A DNA stretch of 64,000 nucleotides from Deroplatys truncata (GCA_030765065.1 CM060977.1:95683795-95747794), one strand, 5' to 3'. Positions 22,096-33,986 are shown, counted from the first letter of the stretch. Made by a program: numbers and translations. The notes: generated by a model not told the origin, from the sequence alone.

Positions 22096-23640
22096 TAAAA
22101 AAGAAATCTGATGTGTTATATTCACATGTCTTTCTCTACTCTTGTATAAAATATTTTTACAAACGCTTATTCCCCGTCTACTTCATATTAATCGAGATTA
22201 ACATTTTCAGAAACAATCTTATTGCTAATTTTCTTATAGGTTCAAGGGGAATATGGTAGGCCTTATGGGATAGTCAAATTTTTGTAGATGGGTAAGGCAT
22301 CTTTATTAGTTTCAAATTATGAAGTTATTACACAAGTATTTAGTGCATGGGTCATTGACCGTACATGCATATTTAAGATACAAGTAGGGTAACAAAATAA
22401 GCAACAGAAAAAGAAAACAAAACAAAATAGGAACAAGAACAAGGAAAATAGAGATAAATTACCTTCGCTTAACTAAATAAATTTGACCTAGCTTCGCGCA
22501 CTTTAGCCAAAAAATTTTCGATGTTTTGCCAGTTCCTCTGGTCAGCCAGTAGCTCTCAACATGCCAATCTCTTTCTAGAGGGACTTAAAATTTTTTCTTT
22601 GAGTTTACTCGTTCGCTTCTTCTCCCACTGTGCACATTCTACCAAAATATGTACCCAGTCCTCATCCAAATCGCAGAATGGGCAGATTCTCCTGCCAAAA
22701 TCGTCAGTATTTTTTCTGTGCGCTCCAGCCCCCCAGTCGAAATCATGGCATTCTCGATCTTTCCTTTCTTCCTAAATTAAGTATATGTGCCTCCTTACCC
22801 CAGTTCAATTTTATTTCATTTTCTATGGTTAGAGAAGGTCTAATTTCACAATCGGATTCTGTTTCCTGTTAGTTGATGTCTCTTAATCTTCTTTTGACAC
22901 CTTTCCATATGTTTTTGTCATTTGTTTCAGCTCTTTGCCATACTGACTCCATTCCTATTCTCCTCAAAGAGCTGCTTGCTATGTGGAGCATTCCATTCTC
23001 TTTGCATGTCCAGGACATAGAAAAACGAATAACGAATTTCCATTTGAGAGAAAGTATAAGTATTGGAAAATTCAAACAAGGAATATCTCTGAATTGTTCA
23101 CTCTATCCCCCCTCAAAAAAACTATATGACATAAGTTGTGTCTTTTAACAAGCTATACATTTTTTGTGTTAATAAAAAGCTTGTCTATCTCTTACAGTTT
23201 ACTAGTTATGCAAAAGCCATTCAGAAGAGAGGAGAAGACTTTTAGGGACATTGCCAGATAATTAAAGATATGAATTTTATTTGTCATGAAAATATCTTAA
23301 ATATATGATATTTTAATCAGAATCAATAGAACCATTTTTGAGAAAATTAAATTTTTAAAATCTGTCATTGTAAAGTTTAGTCTGATTTAGGAAATTTTCT
23401 TGAAAATTTTTGTATCTCATTGTTTAAAGACACTGAACCTAAATACCATTGGTATTTATTCGACTATTCTTTTTAGTTATGATGTTTACAGTCACATGGA
23501 CACAGCACGGACGTTTTTCTAAAAATGCTTTTTTGTAATTCAGGGGCCTCAAAACATGTATTTCCTGTGCAACCTTGGTATAGAATTTCTGGGTGGAATG
23601 CCATACTTACCCTGCTTACTATATGTAGTAAAAAAAGTAA
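22096..23640 (-). repeat. Reverse Rep850 copy, subfamily b, split by a LINE tail
   Basis: The left arm at 22096-22276 runs from GAAATCTGATGTGTTATATT through TCAAGGGGAATATGGTAGGC. The right arm resumes at about 22968 with GAGCTGCTTGCTATGTGGAG and CATGTCCAGGACATAG, and ends at TACTATATGTAGTAAAAAAA. Comparison with the unbroken copy at 7573-8500 places the insertion between the GTCAAATTTTT and GCTATGTGGAG segments. Confidence 0.8.
22277..22967 (-). mobile_element. LINE 3' fragment (C-terminal ORF2 remnant)
   Basis: Minus-strand translation near 22740-22590 reads CPFCDLDEDWVHILVECAQW, the cysteine/histidine-rich motif (CPxC...HxxxxC) found close to the C-terminus of many non-LTR retrotransposon ORF2 proteins. 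It continues as EKKRTSKLKEKILSPSRKR and then stops. Upstream (22970-22750) weaker similarity continues in more than one frame. Only the last few hundred bases were inserted, consistent with 5' truncation. The clade cannot be told from this fragment. Confidence 0.65.
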
Positions 23641-24425
23641 AAAAAAGGATCTTTACAAAAAGGTATATGTCTGTATGTGTCTAAACAGCATAACTCAAAA
23701 ACAAAAAGTAGGATAAGTCCCAAACTTGCTATTTGAGATATGAAGCTTCCAAAGATTTGAAACAAAGATTTTCAAAATATTCCTCACCCGAAACTACCAT
23801 TTTCATTGAACATTTTTCGTCATTTTTCATTTCTTAAACATGACTCTAATGGTTTTGATTAACATACCATATATTAAAGATATTTACGTACATGTCAAAT
23901 AACATGTCTATTTTTAATTTTCTGGAAATAGTATGTGAAGTTTTCTTCATTTGGACAGAATATTTTATAATCTTGTATAAATGTTAAACGTTAAACGATA
24001 GACGAAAAGATACTTCACAAAAACGTAGATCTCTAGTAAACACATATTTATTTCAAATAACTTATTTGTGCCTTAAGCCATTTTCGAGATATCCGTTATT
24101 AATTATTCGAATCGTTCAATACTTCTTTCATTCTTTTCAAATCCTTTCGATATTCAGTTGTTTGTCACAATGCCATGCAAAGAGTATGGAGTTTTAAGAC
24201 CAGTACATGGTGTCCAGTTCTTAAATATTTAACTATTGTTATTCCATTTGTATTTATAACGAAATATGCAATGCAGTAATTTCCGGAAGGTTTTATCTCG
24301 ATTAAAAGTTGTAAATAGAAAAATAAAACTTTCGTAAGAATACTTTCTATACCTGCTAATACACGATCGAAGGTAAGGAATGTCATGTGAGTATAACTCA
24401 TCATATATTTTTATGTTTTGTCTTG
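23641..24425 (+). repeat. Rep850 copy, subfamily a, 5' truncated
   Basis: It starts near GTATGTGTCTAAACAGCATA and includes AATTTTCTGGAAATAGTATG and TGTCCAGTTCTTAAATATTT. It ends at GGAATGTCATGTGAGTATAA. It faces the preceding reverse copy, so the two form another inverted pair. Confidence 0.8.
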
Positions 24426-24759
24426 TTTATCTTTAAAAATTTGTACTTAAGAATACCGCATGAAACCATATGGGATGAAAAAAATATAATATTTTGATAA
24501 ATGTTTGCAGTGCGTAAAATATAAAAAATTTGGATCACCGGAGGTACAAAAGGAACATTTTTAATTTCATTTAAAATGACACCATTTGAACCCCATGATC
24601 TTTTATAAATTGTCAGTTAAAATAAAAGTTCAGGCACTGAAACATTTAAACAGATGTACACAAAGGCAAATGTACAAAACGTACACCTGTACAGTACCAA
24701 TTACAGTCTTGTTCAGCATAGTGCGCACTAGTTTCTCATTGTGCACCAGTACTCATTAA
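24426..24759. other. Unassigned DNA upstream of the LINE remnant
   Basis: AT-rich with no recognised repeat. It may include the 5' leader of the following LINE. Confidence 0.4.
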
Positions 24760-26345
24760 TTGAGACTTCGCTTCGAGACTCCGCAGAGGCAACATCTCTA
24801 CGTTTTGCGGAAACAGGAAAATGAAGAAATCGTTGAGCCACTGAAGGATCCACCGCTGCTTCCCCGGCTTCCGTTGAGAAGTTCACTGCTCTCCGGTCGC
24901 AGACCCGCCGTCTCACCGGCAACTCCCTCGGCATCCGACGGGCAGGCTGCTTCACCTCCATTGCTGCCTGGGCCTAGCTACGCCTCGGCCACTGATTCGC
25001 CCCGTCACAGCTTGCAACGATGGAGCCTGATTTTCCAGCACCACAGCTTGCCACCAGCCCTGCTACTTCTACACAGAGCTGTACTACGCCACCGACTACC
25101 GCCGGGTTACCTCCGCCAACGGGGGCGAGTCCACTCTCACTGCAGACGCACCCTTCTTCAGATGGCCGCCACAGTGTTGTCATCTGTGGAGTGCTAGAGA
25201 GCTTCCAGCGCGCTTCATGCTGGAATCTGCAAAGCACCACTGGCGCTCTGCTATTCGTGCTTCCCGAATAACGTCAAACAGAAGGCCAACGCTTCCATCT
25301 GGGTTCCGCCTCCTACGCTCAGGAGGCCTTGGTATCAGGCCTGCCTCTATTTGGGCAGTGCTTGCGTGTCGAGGACAGCAGGAGTCAACGTCCGGCACCC
25401 TGCCGCCGCTGTTGTGCCTTCGGTCACACAGCGGAAGCATGCAGCGCTACACCTCGGTGCCATTACTGCGGGGCAGGTTGTCTGACAGCAAACTGCACCG
25501 CCCACGACCTCCACCGTCGTCGCCGCTTCTGTGACACCTGATTCGAGCTTACGCACTTCACAGGGCAGGCTCAATTCCCCCTGTACCCCGCAGCCAACAA
25601 CCAATTGGGTCATCTATACTGACAACGGCCACTCAACTGCCTCCACCGACGACGCCCCGTGTAAGGACCAAGTCTCAACTAACAGCTCCTGGCTCTACAA
25701 CACAACCCGATCTGCAAGCCACTCTGTCTGCAATGCAGGCAACGTTCCAAGACTTCACCTCTCGCTTTGCTGAGTTACGCTGTGCAACCTACACGCGCCT
25801 TGCGGCAGTGGAGGCCAAGCAGTGGACCTCGGCCAGAGCAATCAGCGCACTCTTAAAGCAGATCGGGAACCTCCAAGGTGATGACGGGATTCTCGCATCA
25901 GTCCAGCACAAGCTGACACGCATCGAGTGCCATCTCGTTGAACCAGACGACGCCGAAGATGGAAACGACGACCGACCCTTGAGACCTCAGTCGAGGGGTT
26001 TCGAGAGCTCCAGACCGAAGCAAATACCTACATCTCCAATTCCACAGCACAACTACAGAACACTCTGTCGAGTGCGGAATTCCATGGCATCATCGCCGGA
26101 CTCAACATCACACTAAAAAGAATCGTCAATGAATCCACTTCTTTAGGAACCTTCACCAACCAGACGCACATCCAGCGGACTGGCCGGACGCAATACCCAG
26201 AGGCCGCGTTAGGCACCCTAGGAACTCCTGAACAGCACCACACTCCACTTACTGCGGCAGCAAGCTGGGCCTCGTCCAACCTGCCTACTGTAACACTATT
26301 CTTCTCATACTTTTCCTTCACAACTCACCTTCAAATTCCTAAGGG
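24760..26345 (+). pseudogene. LINE ORF1-like (gag-like) remnant with zinc knuckle
   Basis: A GC-rich block codes, in shifting frames, for a proline/serine/threonine-rich N-terminus (about 25020-25200), then a short region ending LVSGLPLFGQCLRVE near 25325-25370. A CCHC knuckle follows, CRRCCAFGHTAEAC (C-x2-C-x4-H-x4-C, about 25397-25440), and a second cysteine cluster, CHYCGAGCLTANC. Downstream, 25733-25950 encodes a helix-prone segment (FQDFTSRFAELRCATYTRLA) that could be a coiled coil. The arrangement resembles ORF1 of Jockey/I-like non-LTR retrotransposons. No endonuclease or reverse transcriptase follows. A different gag-like origin cannot be excluded. Confidence 0.55.
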
Positions 26346-26377
26346 CGCAAGTAGGGCCTTGGTCATGCTTGCGTCCT

Positions 26378-26588
26378 GGCACTGAACTGCATGCCGGTGT
26401 AAACCAGTAGTTGAAGTTGCAGGCGGCAGATTTCTACAGAAAGGTATTGAAAAATGCCTCAATTTGAATGGCGAGTATGTATAAAATAGCTTAAGAGTGT
26501 ACCTTTGAAATGTAGATAATAAACGTTGATATTTGCATTTTGTTAATTGTTTATTTCAAAACGTCTGGGACTTTCTGGATTACCCTCG
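26378..26588 (+). mobile_element. mariner 3'-terminal fragment
   Basis: The translation reads ELHAGVNQ, then QAADFYRKGIEKCLNLNGEY in mixed frames: the C-terminal end of a mariner transposase. The tail AACGTCTGGGACTTTCTGGA ends at CCCTCG followed by TA. The last 80 bases match the reverse of 36098-36180, so both belong to one family. It joins the LINE remnant on its left without visible target duplication. Confidence 0.82.
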
Positions 26589-27126
26589 TAATAATATGAT
26601 AATAAAATACAATATAATTAACATTATATACAATGCTTCAGTTGGTGACTAAGGTGACTTGCAAGGTTTGAACAACTAAAAATATAGAAACAGGGCGCCA
26701 ACGTAACAGATGCAAAATAACTTATCCTCCCAATGCAAATAACAGGTGCGAATCTGCAGAGGAGTTGCCGGTTGTGAATAGAACCTAAAAACCTGAATAT
26801 GGATATTCCTTTGAACATGTCAATCGAGTTATTTTCAAGTCTGAGGAAAGCCTTGTGCTCATACGTGGTAAGGGAGGGAGCTCATGTCAGCTTTACAGAA
26901 AGATGCCGCTAATTTAAAGAAAACGAAAAGTAAGTATGAAACAAACTCGCCTAAAGCTGATATCTAAACGAGCAATGTTAGTAGTGATTCAATTGTTTAT
27001 AAAAACATTAAAGCAACACAGAAAAATTATACAAATGCAGGGGGTTCCGCTTATAGATGAAATAAAAGAAATAACTAATTCAAAACTGGAGATGAAACCA
27101 CTTGCAACAAATAGTGAAAAGTAAGA
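26589..27126. other. Unassigned AT-rich DNA
   Basis: No gene or recognised element. Confidence 0.5.
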
Positions 27127-28110
27127 ATTTGTTTGGAATATGGTTCCTTATGATTCATAAACTTCAACATTACTGACATTAGTGGTGTGGGATATGTCCA
27201 GCCCGTATTCAACCTCACCCATGCGTTATGTAGCATCTGTGGCGTAACATTGTTGACAGCAGCATAAACTCTTTGTCGTAAGTCTGCCAAATCACGTACT
27301 GGTGTCCTGTAGACCTAATCCTTAACAAATCCCACAGGAAAAAAATCAGGTGGTGTCATGTCTAGTGATGTGGCAGGCTATGTGATGTACGGTGATTCTC
27401 TTTCGACCCTTGTTCAGGGAACTGTGTGTCCAATAATGTCCGAACTACATATGTTGGCAAAGAGTGGTGGTGCCCCATCTTGCTGGGAGGTTGTTCCATA
27501 AGGAAATTGAGGCACAGCATACAGCTGCAACATAGCTAAGTACCTGTTTGAAGTCTTCTTAGCACAAAAATAGAAACCGATGATTCTGTCACGCATGATC
27601 CCACACCAAGCATTCCGTTTAGGGAATCTCGCTGCTGTTCAAACGACACCCGGATTTTCAGACTCCCAGATGCAACAATTGTGTTACTGTTCCACAGACA
27701 TTGAAGTTGACTCATCTGAGAAGCAGACTCGAGTTAGGAATGTATCGTTATCGTCTACTTTTACGAACATTGTCTCCACAAAGCCTTTTAGTGCAAATTT
27801 ATCATTCAGCGTAACCTTCTGGTGAAGTTGCAGCTTGTACGCTCGCAAACGCAATCTTTTATGGAGCACTGTATGCACTGTTATTGGTGCGATGTTCGGC
27901 TGCACATTAGCCTTGCGAATGAATTTCTGCCGGCTTCTCTGAAATGTCTCGCGAATGTGCTCAATATGCTTTCAGATACTTTGGAATGTTTACCTGCATT
28001 TGACACCAAACTTCCTGTTTCTCCGAGCTGCCTATCCCATTTGATTATTGACACCTACCACAATCGCTACGGTTATACTGACGAGGAAACTGGCACTGCA
28101 TAAGATTTAC
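27127..28110 (-). mobile_element. DNA transposon with DUF4817/DDE-type transposase, decayed
   Basis: Read on the minus strand, the order is: a helix-turn-helix-like start near 28060-27950 (GETGSLV..., degraded); VHTVLHKRLRLRAYKLQLHQ at about 27880-27820; DNDTFLTRVCFSDES at about 27755-27711, with the first acidic catalytic residue in SDES; CGIMRDRIIGFYF near 27605-27567; and MLQLYAVPQFPYGTTSQQDG ending in QQDGAPP near 27475, with the second catalytic aspartate. A C-terminal region with FFLWDL near 27345 and VYAAVNNVTPQMLHNAWV near 27270-27215 completes it. This matches the large arthropod family annotated as DUF4817 or DDE superfamily transposase. Several frameshifts and stops break it. Terminal repeats were not found. 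Confidence 0.8.
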
Positions 28111-28474
28111 CGACTTATGTTCTACTTATGCTAGCACATAAAATACTTTTTGCTGTGGCGTCCACATACCGATTTATGAACGATCTGATAGACGCACTCC
28201 TATGCAATGATCTGCGCATGCGCGCGCGATACGTGACTGTCCTTAACTTTACAACACCCATAGATTAAAACTTTCCAACTTCCTCTTTTAAATGGTATCA
28301 ACCTCAATCCATTTGTATGCATAGTTTTGAAATTATAAACGTTACTTTTATTATACTTATAAGCGGAACACTGTGTACAATACTTAATAAAAGCCTAAAC
28401 TGGTCCTAAAACTAAACAACACTTAACTTTCCTACTTTAAATCTAATTTAAAGTACTCTTAAAGCACTACACTA

Positions 28475-29345
28475 CAGCTCACATGCTCCTGATGTCCTCA
28501 CTCATCTCTTGATGGGGTTCTGCTTTCCGATTCTTGCAGTCCTGGTGCCGCAAGTATTCGGACAGATATTCGTCCACCTGGTCACGTCGAATGCCACCTC
28601 TAGACAATCGGTGCCATAGACTTCGCCAGCGCGATTCTATATTGTTGGTTTGCGCATTGGTCATCGGATCCACGAAGTTAACAGAATGGTTTACTGTTAA
28701 ATATGCAGCAAATCTACCAATCTAGTAACTTGTCTAGCAATCGGTATGTATGGTAGTGGCGAACTTAACGTGTTACCATATCAGGTGGTAAAGCGTTGCG
28801 TGTAATCTTCGATTATTTGGGTAAATTTCCGTTCCCACCTCATTTGTGGCCACATCGATCATTCCATGGATCCAATTTCCTTCCACAACTTTGTAGCGAT
28901 TGAATTTTCTTCGGCCAATCTTACACTCTTCTACCTACACGACGTGACCAGGATCCCCTATTCTGCCCCTGTTGCAGAATTTCGTGTCAGTGGAGATCAT
29001 GCAAACCTCCCGGCAATAGCTTAACCAATCAACTACTATCCTGTGACTTATTTGCTGATCTCCAAATGAACACTCCGTCACTGTGATTTACAATGCGTAA
29101 ATAGAATCACTTGAACTGGCATTATTTTGCGTTTAGCAAACCACGTTCCTACTGCCACGGATTGCGTGAATTGTTCATGCCCACGTTTACAGAAGAACTG
29201 TGGGTAAGGGTGGTCCCTTTTAATCACGGGATGAAGAATGGAATCGCATTCGCGACACAGCATTCTTGTTCCTAGAAGACTCTCGTCGAACAGAAATTAC
29301 AGACACGCCTCTTCGCTACTGCACTGCGGAGCAAGGTCAATTTTA
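28475..29345 (-). mobile_element. Merlin-type (IS1016/ISXO2-like) transposon, decayed
   Basis: On the minus strand the N-terminus (29263-29078) reads RECDSILHPVIKRDHPYPQF then CKRGHE, a zinc-ribbon-like segment usual in this superfamily, followed by VGTWFAKRK. After a degraded middle, KFNRYKVVEGNWIHGMIDVA (about 28910-28850) matches the catalytic block following VDE. The end NHSVNFVDPMTNAQTNNIES, then RWRSLWHRLSRGGIRR, matches the ISXO2/IS1595 C-terminal motif in which TN-IE carries the last acidic residue. It is frameshifted at several points. Inverted ends with 8-9 bp duplications, expected for Merlin, were not located. Confidence 0.82.
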
Positions 29346-30364
29346 CTTGTGAAGCAACTCATTTAACTTTTATACCAGAAATTTTGCTACAGAATGAGGT
29401 GGGCAGGCCAGAAAAATCATTTTTGGGTCAACAAATTTCGAAACAGATGCTCCTAACAATGAAATATCTGTTGCACAGATGTCGGTACTGTGCGTTATGT
29501 TGTGCACGTATGTCTGGGGTTTTTATTTGTGGTTTGGGGTTTAACGTCTAATGTTGGCAGCATTGAAATTGCAGGGAATGGTTGCGCATGCGCATTGCAC
29601 TGAGATTGAAGTTAGAAAATATCCGGAGCTGGTTTACATGTTCGAAAGAAGAGCCCCTGAATATCACCAGATTCTAGTGAATTATCCTGTAATGCTTGGG
29701 AAATGTAAAATTTGCACTTTAGTAACTTCTCTATAGATACGAAAGAGGGAGATGGAGGAGGAAGACTGAGTAAGAATTAGAAGACTGAAGAGGGATAATT
29801 CAAGGGAAGCGGCGGTTTCTGCTTGTATTGTTAAGCAAAACAGTCTGTAAACGTTTATACTATGATTTTACAAAAAGATTATTCTTTCCTGTTTCAGGTT
29901 TGTGCTTTATCACTACTGTGTTCTGGAAGTTATTTTCGCCATGTAGTAAAATGACATAATTTATTTTAAAACAAGCTATTGTTGAAGTGACAAGCTGGTT
30001 ATTTACAGCACTATATTTATTAGTGCAGCAGGCCTGTTTTCAGCAGATAATTTACCCCTTTACTCAGTGAAATATAACTGTCATCCATTCGTCAGATAAA
30101 GGACTAAGTTCGTCATGGCGATTAAAATCGTAATAAATGCAGTACAAATATTCTGCTGTTAGCAGTGAAAGGCCTTCCTCTATCAGTTAGCATCTATATT
30201 CACTACTGCTGCATAATTTTTTTTAACAAAGCCGTATTTTTGTGTGCAGTATTTGTAAATATTGACAAATATTCACCGGAAACTATATTAGTGGAGTTAG
30301 CGAAAATCTGCCCTTAAAACCATGCCCAGTACACAAGCCTTGATAATGTTTTCTGAGTCGGTAA
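29346..30364. other. Unassigned DNA
   Basis: No gene is supported. A GGTTTGGGGTTTAACGTCT segment near 29529-29547 resembles a motif common in arthropod SINE tails, but no head was found. The 61-codon frame at 29551-29736 has no recognised motif. Confidence 0.45.
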
Positions 30365-31208
30365 GAAGTAAAAATTATCCCATGTGTTACATTCACATGG
30401 CATTTTCTGTTCTATGTTATTTATTGAGGGTATACAGACCATTCTTACTACATCCCATTTTTCTACCTACTTCATTATAATTGAGATAAACGTTTGCAGA
30501 AATAGCTTACAAGGAAACAGCGATAATCAAATGTTTCAAAATAGATCGTCATATGCTGGCCTTAAAATTCCATACTCCTTCCATGTCATCAGGAGAAACA
30601 GCTGGTTCTTCACAGACCTTAAAGGAATTCTAAAAGTATTGAACGTTTCGAATCTTCAATTAATAACGGATATCTCGGAAATGGTTAATGCTATGAGAAG
30701 TTAATTGAAATAAATGGTGTATTTTAAAGGGATCTACATTTTTGCGTGTGTGTTTGTCTATTATTTAAGTTTACTAATTATATAAGATTATTATAAAATT
30801 ATTCCAAATGAACAGGACTTCACTGGCTACTGTCAGAAATTTCAACATATACATTTTATTTGTCATGAAAATATTTCTAATATATGGCATTTTAATCAAA
30901 ACCGTTGGAATTATTTTTAAGAAAATCAAAATTTTGAAGAAGTTCCATCTAAAGAGTAAGTTGGGAAATTTGCTTGAAAATCACTCCATCCAACATAAAT
31001 ATGAAATTTGGTATTTGTCCGAATGTATGTTGTTTAGTTATGTTGCTCACATGCACACACACACACATATATATATATATATTTTTTTTTCTAATAATGC
31101 CTTTTTATATTCAGGGAGGTCCGTAACATGTATTTACGGAAATCTCGTTATGGAATTTTTGGGTGCAATACAAAACTTCCTCTGCTTAATGTAACTACGT
31201 AGTAGAGG
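30365..31208 (-). repeat. Rep850 copy, subfamily a, reverse, full length
   Basis: About 845 bp, from the ATGTGTTACATTCACATGGC end to AACTACGTAGTAGAGGAAGA. The microsatellite position holds CACACACACA followed by a short TA run (31054-31080). Confidence 0.85.
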
Positions 31209-31426
31209 AAGAAAAAACAGACTTAAAATTTCAACAGCTTATCGCTCATACTGATGGAAAAATGAAACAAACAGGCGAAATTCTCTTGGAAATGTAATAA
31301 TATACATACACAAATTACCTATCCTAATGACTTGAACCTGCTGTGTGGTTAGTATTTTGTATACTTAATTGTTTCTTATTCTTCTTCAACGGACTACGCT
31401 TCTGTTTTTACACACTAAGGAAGTCA
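31209..31426. other. Unassigned DNA before the satellite
   Basis: AT-rich, no recognised feature. Confidence 0.5.
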
Positions 31427-32484
31427 ATGCTTTGTGTCAGTATCTTTCGAGGAGCAAGCCAACTATGGATCATAGCATGTTTAGGATGAGTGAAGAGTCC
31501 AATGCCTTGAGTCAGTAGCCTGTTGAGGAGCAAGCAAACTCTAGATCATAGCATATCCAGTATGTGTGATCAATCGAATGCCTTGAGTCAGTAGCCTGTC
31601 GAGGAGCAAGCCAACTCTAGATCATAGCATATCCAGAATGGGTGATCAGTCGAATGCCTTGAGTCAGTAGCCTGTTGAGGAGCAAACAAACTCTGTATCA
31701 TAGCATATCCAGGATGGGTGATCAGTCGAATCCCTTGAGTCCGTAGCCTGTCGAGGAGTAAGCCAACTCTAGATCATAGCATATCCAGAATGGGTGATCA
31801 GTCGAATGCCTTGAGTCAGTAGCCTGTTGAGGAGCAAGCAAACTCTAGATCATAGCATATCCAGTATGTGTGATCAATCGAATGCCTTGAGTCAGTAGCC
31901 TGTCGAGGAGCAAGCCAACTCTAGATCATAGCATATCCAGAATGGGTGATCAGTCGAATGCCTTGAGTCAGTAGCCTGTCGAAGAGCAAGCAAACTCTAG
32001 TCAAAGCATATACAGGATGGGTGATCATTCGAATGCCTTGAGTCAGTAGCCTGTCGAGGAGCAAGCCAACTCTAGATTATAGCATATCCAGAATGACTGA
32101 TCAGTCGAATGCCTTGAGTCAGTAGCCTGTCGAGGAGCAAGTCAACTCTAGATCATAGCATATCCAGAATGAGCGATCAGTCGAATGCCTTGAGTTAGCA
32201 GCCTGTTGAGGAGCAAGCAAGCTCTAGATCATAACATATCCAGGATGGGTGATCAGTCGACCTTGAGTCAGTAGCCTGTCGAGGAGCAAGCCAACTCTAG
32301 ATCATAGCATATCCAGAATGGGTGATCAGTCGAATGCCTTGAGTCAGTAGCCTGTCGAAGAGCAAGCAAACTCTAGTCAAAGCATATCCAGGATGGGTGA
32401 TCAGTCCAATACCTTAGGTCAGTAGTCTGTCGAGGAGCAAGAAAACTCTAGATCACAGCAGATTCACGATGGATGATCAGCCCA
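31427..32484. repeat. 76-bp satellite array, 14 units
   Basis: Units start at 31427, 31502, 31578, 31654, 31730, 31806, 31882, 31958, 32033, 32109, 32185, about 32258, 32334 and 32409. Each begins ATGCCTTGAGTCAGTAGCCT and includes GATCATAGCATATCCAG. Two unit types mostly alternate: one with AGCAAGCAAACTC and one with AGCAAGCCAACTC, giving a 152-bp higher-order period. The outermost units are the most diverged. Units at 31958 and 32334 share a one-base-shorter variant (CTAGTCAAAGC). No protein is encoded, and the repeats have no unique spacers. Confidence 0.97.
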
Positions 32485-33119
32485 ATGTCGGGAATGGCGG
32501 TGAGGAAGAAAGAAATGAAATGTAGCAATGAAAGGGATGATAGGAGAATTTGCGGATCAAAGTATCTAATCCGCATTCCCTAGCGAGCGAGGAAGACCAC
32601 CAAAAGACCTTCGTTCATATTGGTCTCTCCAGAGTTACAGGAAATTCAATAGGAACTAAATGGACTTAAAGGGTTGCATGAAAATATTTCAATATAAAAA
32701 TTATATATATTGTTTGTGTAGGGAAAATGCGTGAGAATCTTTGCTCTACAGCCTTTTAAAATGTTGGACATAGAATTAGGAAGGAAGGAGACTTAACGCC
32801 TCGAACTACGAAGATATTTTGGCCTAAACTCCCAGTGGGGCACCGGGGTGGGAGGAAAGAGGTGTAGAGGAGATCAAGAAGCGGCTGGATCAAGAAGCTT
32901 GACAGAGCAGAGGGTAGGATCCTTCCTTTTACCAGATTGAAATTCCCCGGATGACAGCTGGTACAACCGGCTCCCTTCCGCTGCAGGCTTGCACATCCCA
33001 CTGGGGGGCTTGGGACACGAAGACCGCCCCATCACGAAATCTTAACAGATCGTCCTTTTCCCCTGCCAAGCAGCGCCGAGACCCACCGATTCATTACAAT
33101 CCTCAAACAGACAAGTAGA
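32485..33119. other. Mostly unassigned; includes a weak SINE-like piece
   Basis: About 32500-32620 (AATGAAAGGGATGATAGGAG, then CATTCCCTAGCGAGCGAGG) resembles the reversed head-proximal part of the SINEs, as at 33140-33220. The rest, including an 81-codon minus frame at 32756-33001, shows nothing recognisable. Confidence 0.4.
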
Positions 33120-33325
33120 TGAAAAGTAAAGTGAAATAATAATGAGGTGAAATGGAGGGATAGGAAATTCGCGGGATGTAAAGCACCTTCTCAGCATTCG
33201 CCTAGTGACCCGGGGAAACCCCAGAAAGAATCATGGGTCATGAATGTCTGTCACGAGGATCGAATCTCTTCCGCTCGAATGCGGGCAAGGACGTTGCCGC
33301 CTGAGCTATCCCGCTCGGTTGCTGG
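33120..33325 (-). mobile_element. SINE head fragment (SINE1/SINE2 type)
   Basis: The right end reads on the minus strand ACCGAGCGGGATAGCTCAGG with a CGGCAACG follow-on. The B box (GAGATTCGATCC) is near 33250, and the CATGATTCTTTCTGGGG segment follows. This is the common tRNA-derived head. The A box TAGCTCAGGCGG is the best conserved in the window. Confidence 0.75.
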
Positions 33326-33683
33326 ACTTAAATACAATTTTGATGTTTAGCTAATTTATCTTGTCGAATGTAGTTTGCGCACACGCACCCACCCAACCCC
33401 CCCCCCCCACACACACACTATAGGAGTTGCTGAGGCCGTTAAAGCATGAACGTGAGGCCAGTGGTTGAATTTGCAGGTAGAGTCGTCCATTTCAACTGGT
33501 TTTTTTTTTCATGTTTTCCTCAGTTGTTGTAGCTAGCGAATGCCGTGTAGGAACCCTAAACTTAGGCTTTGAAAGCTTCCTTCCAAGTTTCCTTTACAAT
33601 TATCATTTCATTTTAAGTATCATCAGTGTCCATCATCGTTGGTGCCGTATGTGGTAAGAACGGGAGTTAAACAGTATTAAACG

Positions 33684-33687
33684 AGCG

Positions 33688-33745
<58 letters not shown>

Positions 33746-33870
33746 GGATTTCTGAAAACAAATTACCTTCAGGAATATTTCAGAATCGTATATCCAAAAT
33801 TGTATATTTCAGTAAAATCTGGACATTGAATTTGTGTGTGTAAAGAATACCCCATCTATTCCAGATCAGT
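33684..33870 (-). repeat. Rep850 fragment with GC/AC microsatellite
   Basis: A short (GC)n run at 33685-33695 passes into about 24 AC units ending at 33743. The sequence after it (TCTGAAAACAAA..., TATATTTCAGTAAAATCTGG, GAATTTGTGTGTGTAAAG) is a degraded Rep850 terminus in reverse. Confidence 0.6.
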
Positions 33871-33986
33871 AGTAGCAGTTCATTGACTCACTCCATCCTA
33901 GGAAAGTGATTTTCGAAAACAACTAATAACATTTATATCTCCAAGTCCAATCATGAAGTCAAGTTTTCCTATAAGTGTATATATGT

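Noticed and set aside
24728-25613. Several minus-strand frames of 77-97 codons
   Set aside because: Antisense shadows of the GC-rich LINE ORF1 remnant, whose plus strand shows the zinc knuckle.
31427-32484. Possible CRISPR-like array
   Set aside because: Units are contiguous 76-bp repeats without unique spacers, in a clearly eukaryotic setting; it is a satellite.
33361-33420. C-rich run with CACACA as a regulatory element
   Set aside because: Short low-complexity tract with no further structure.
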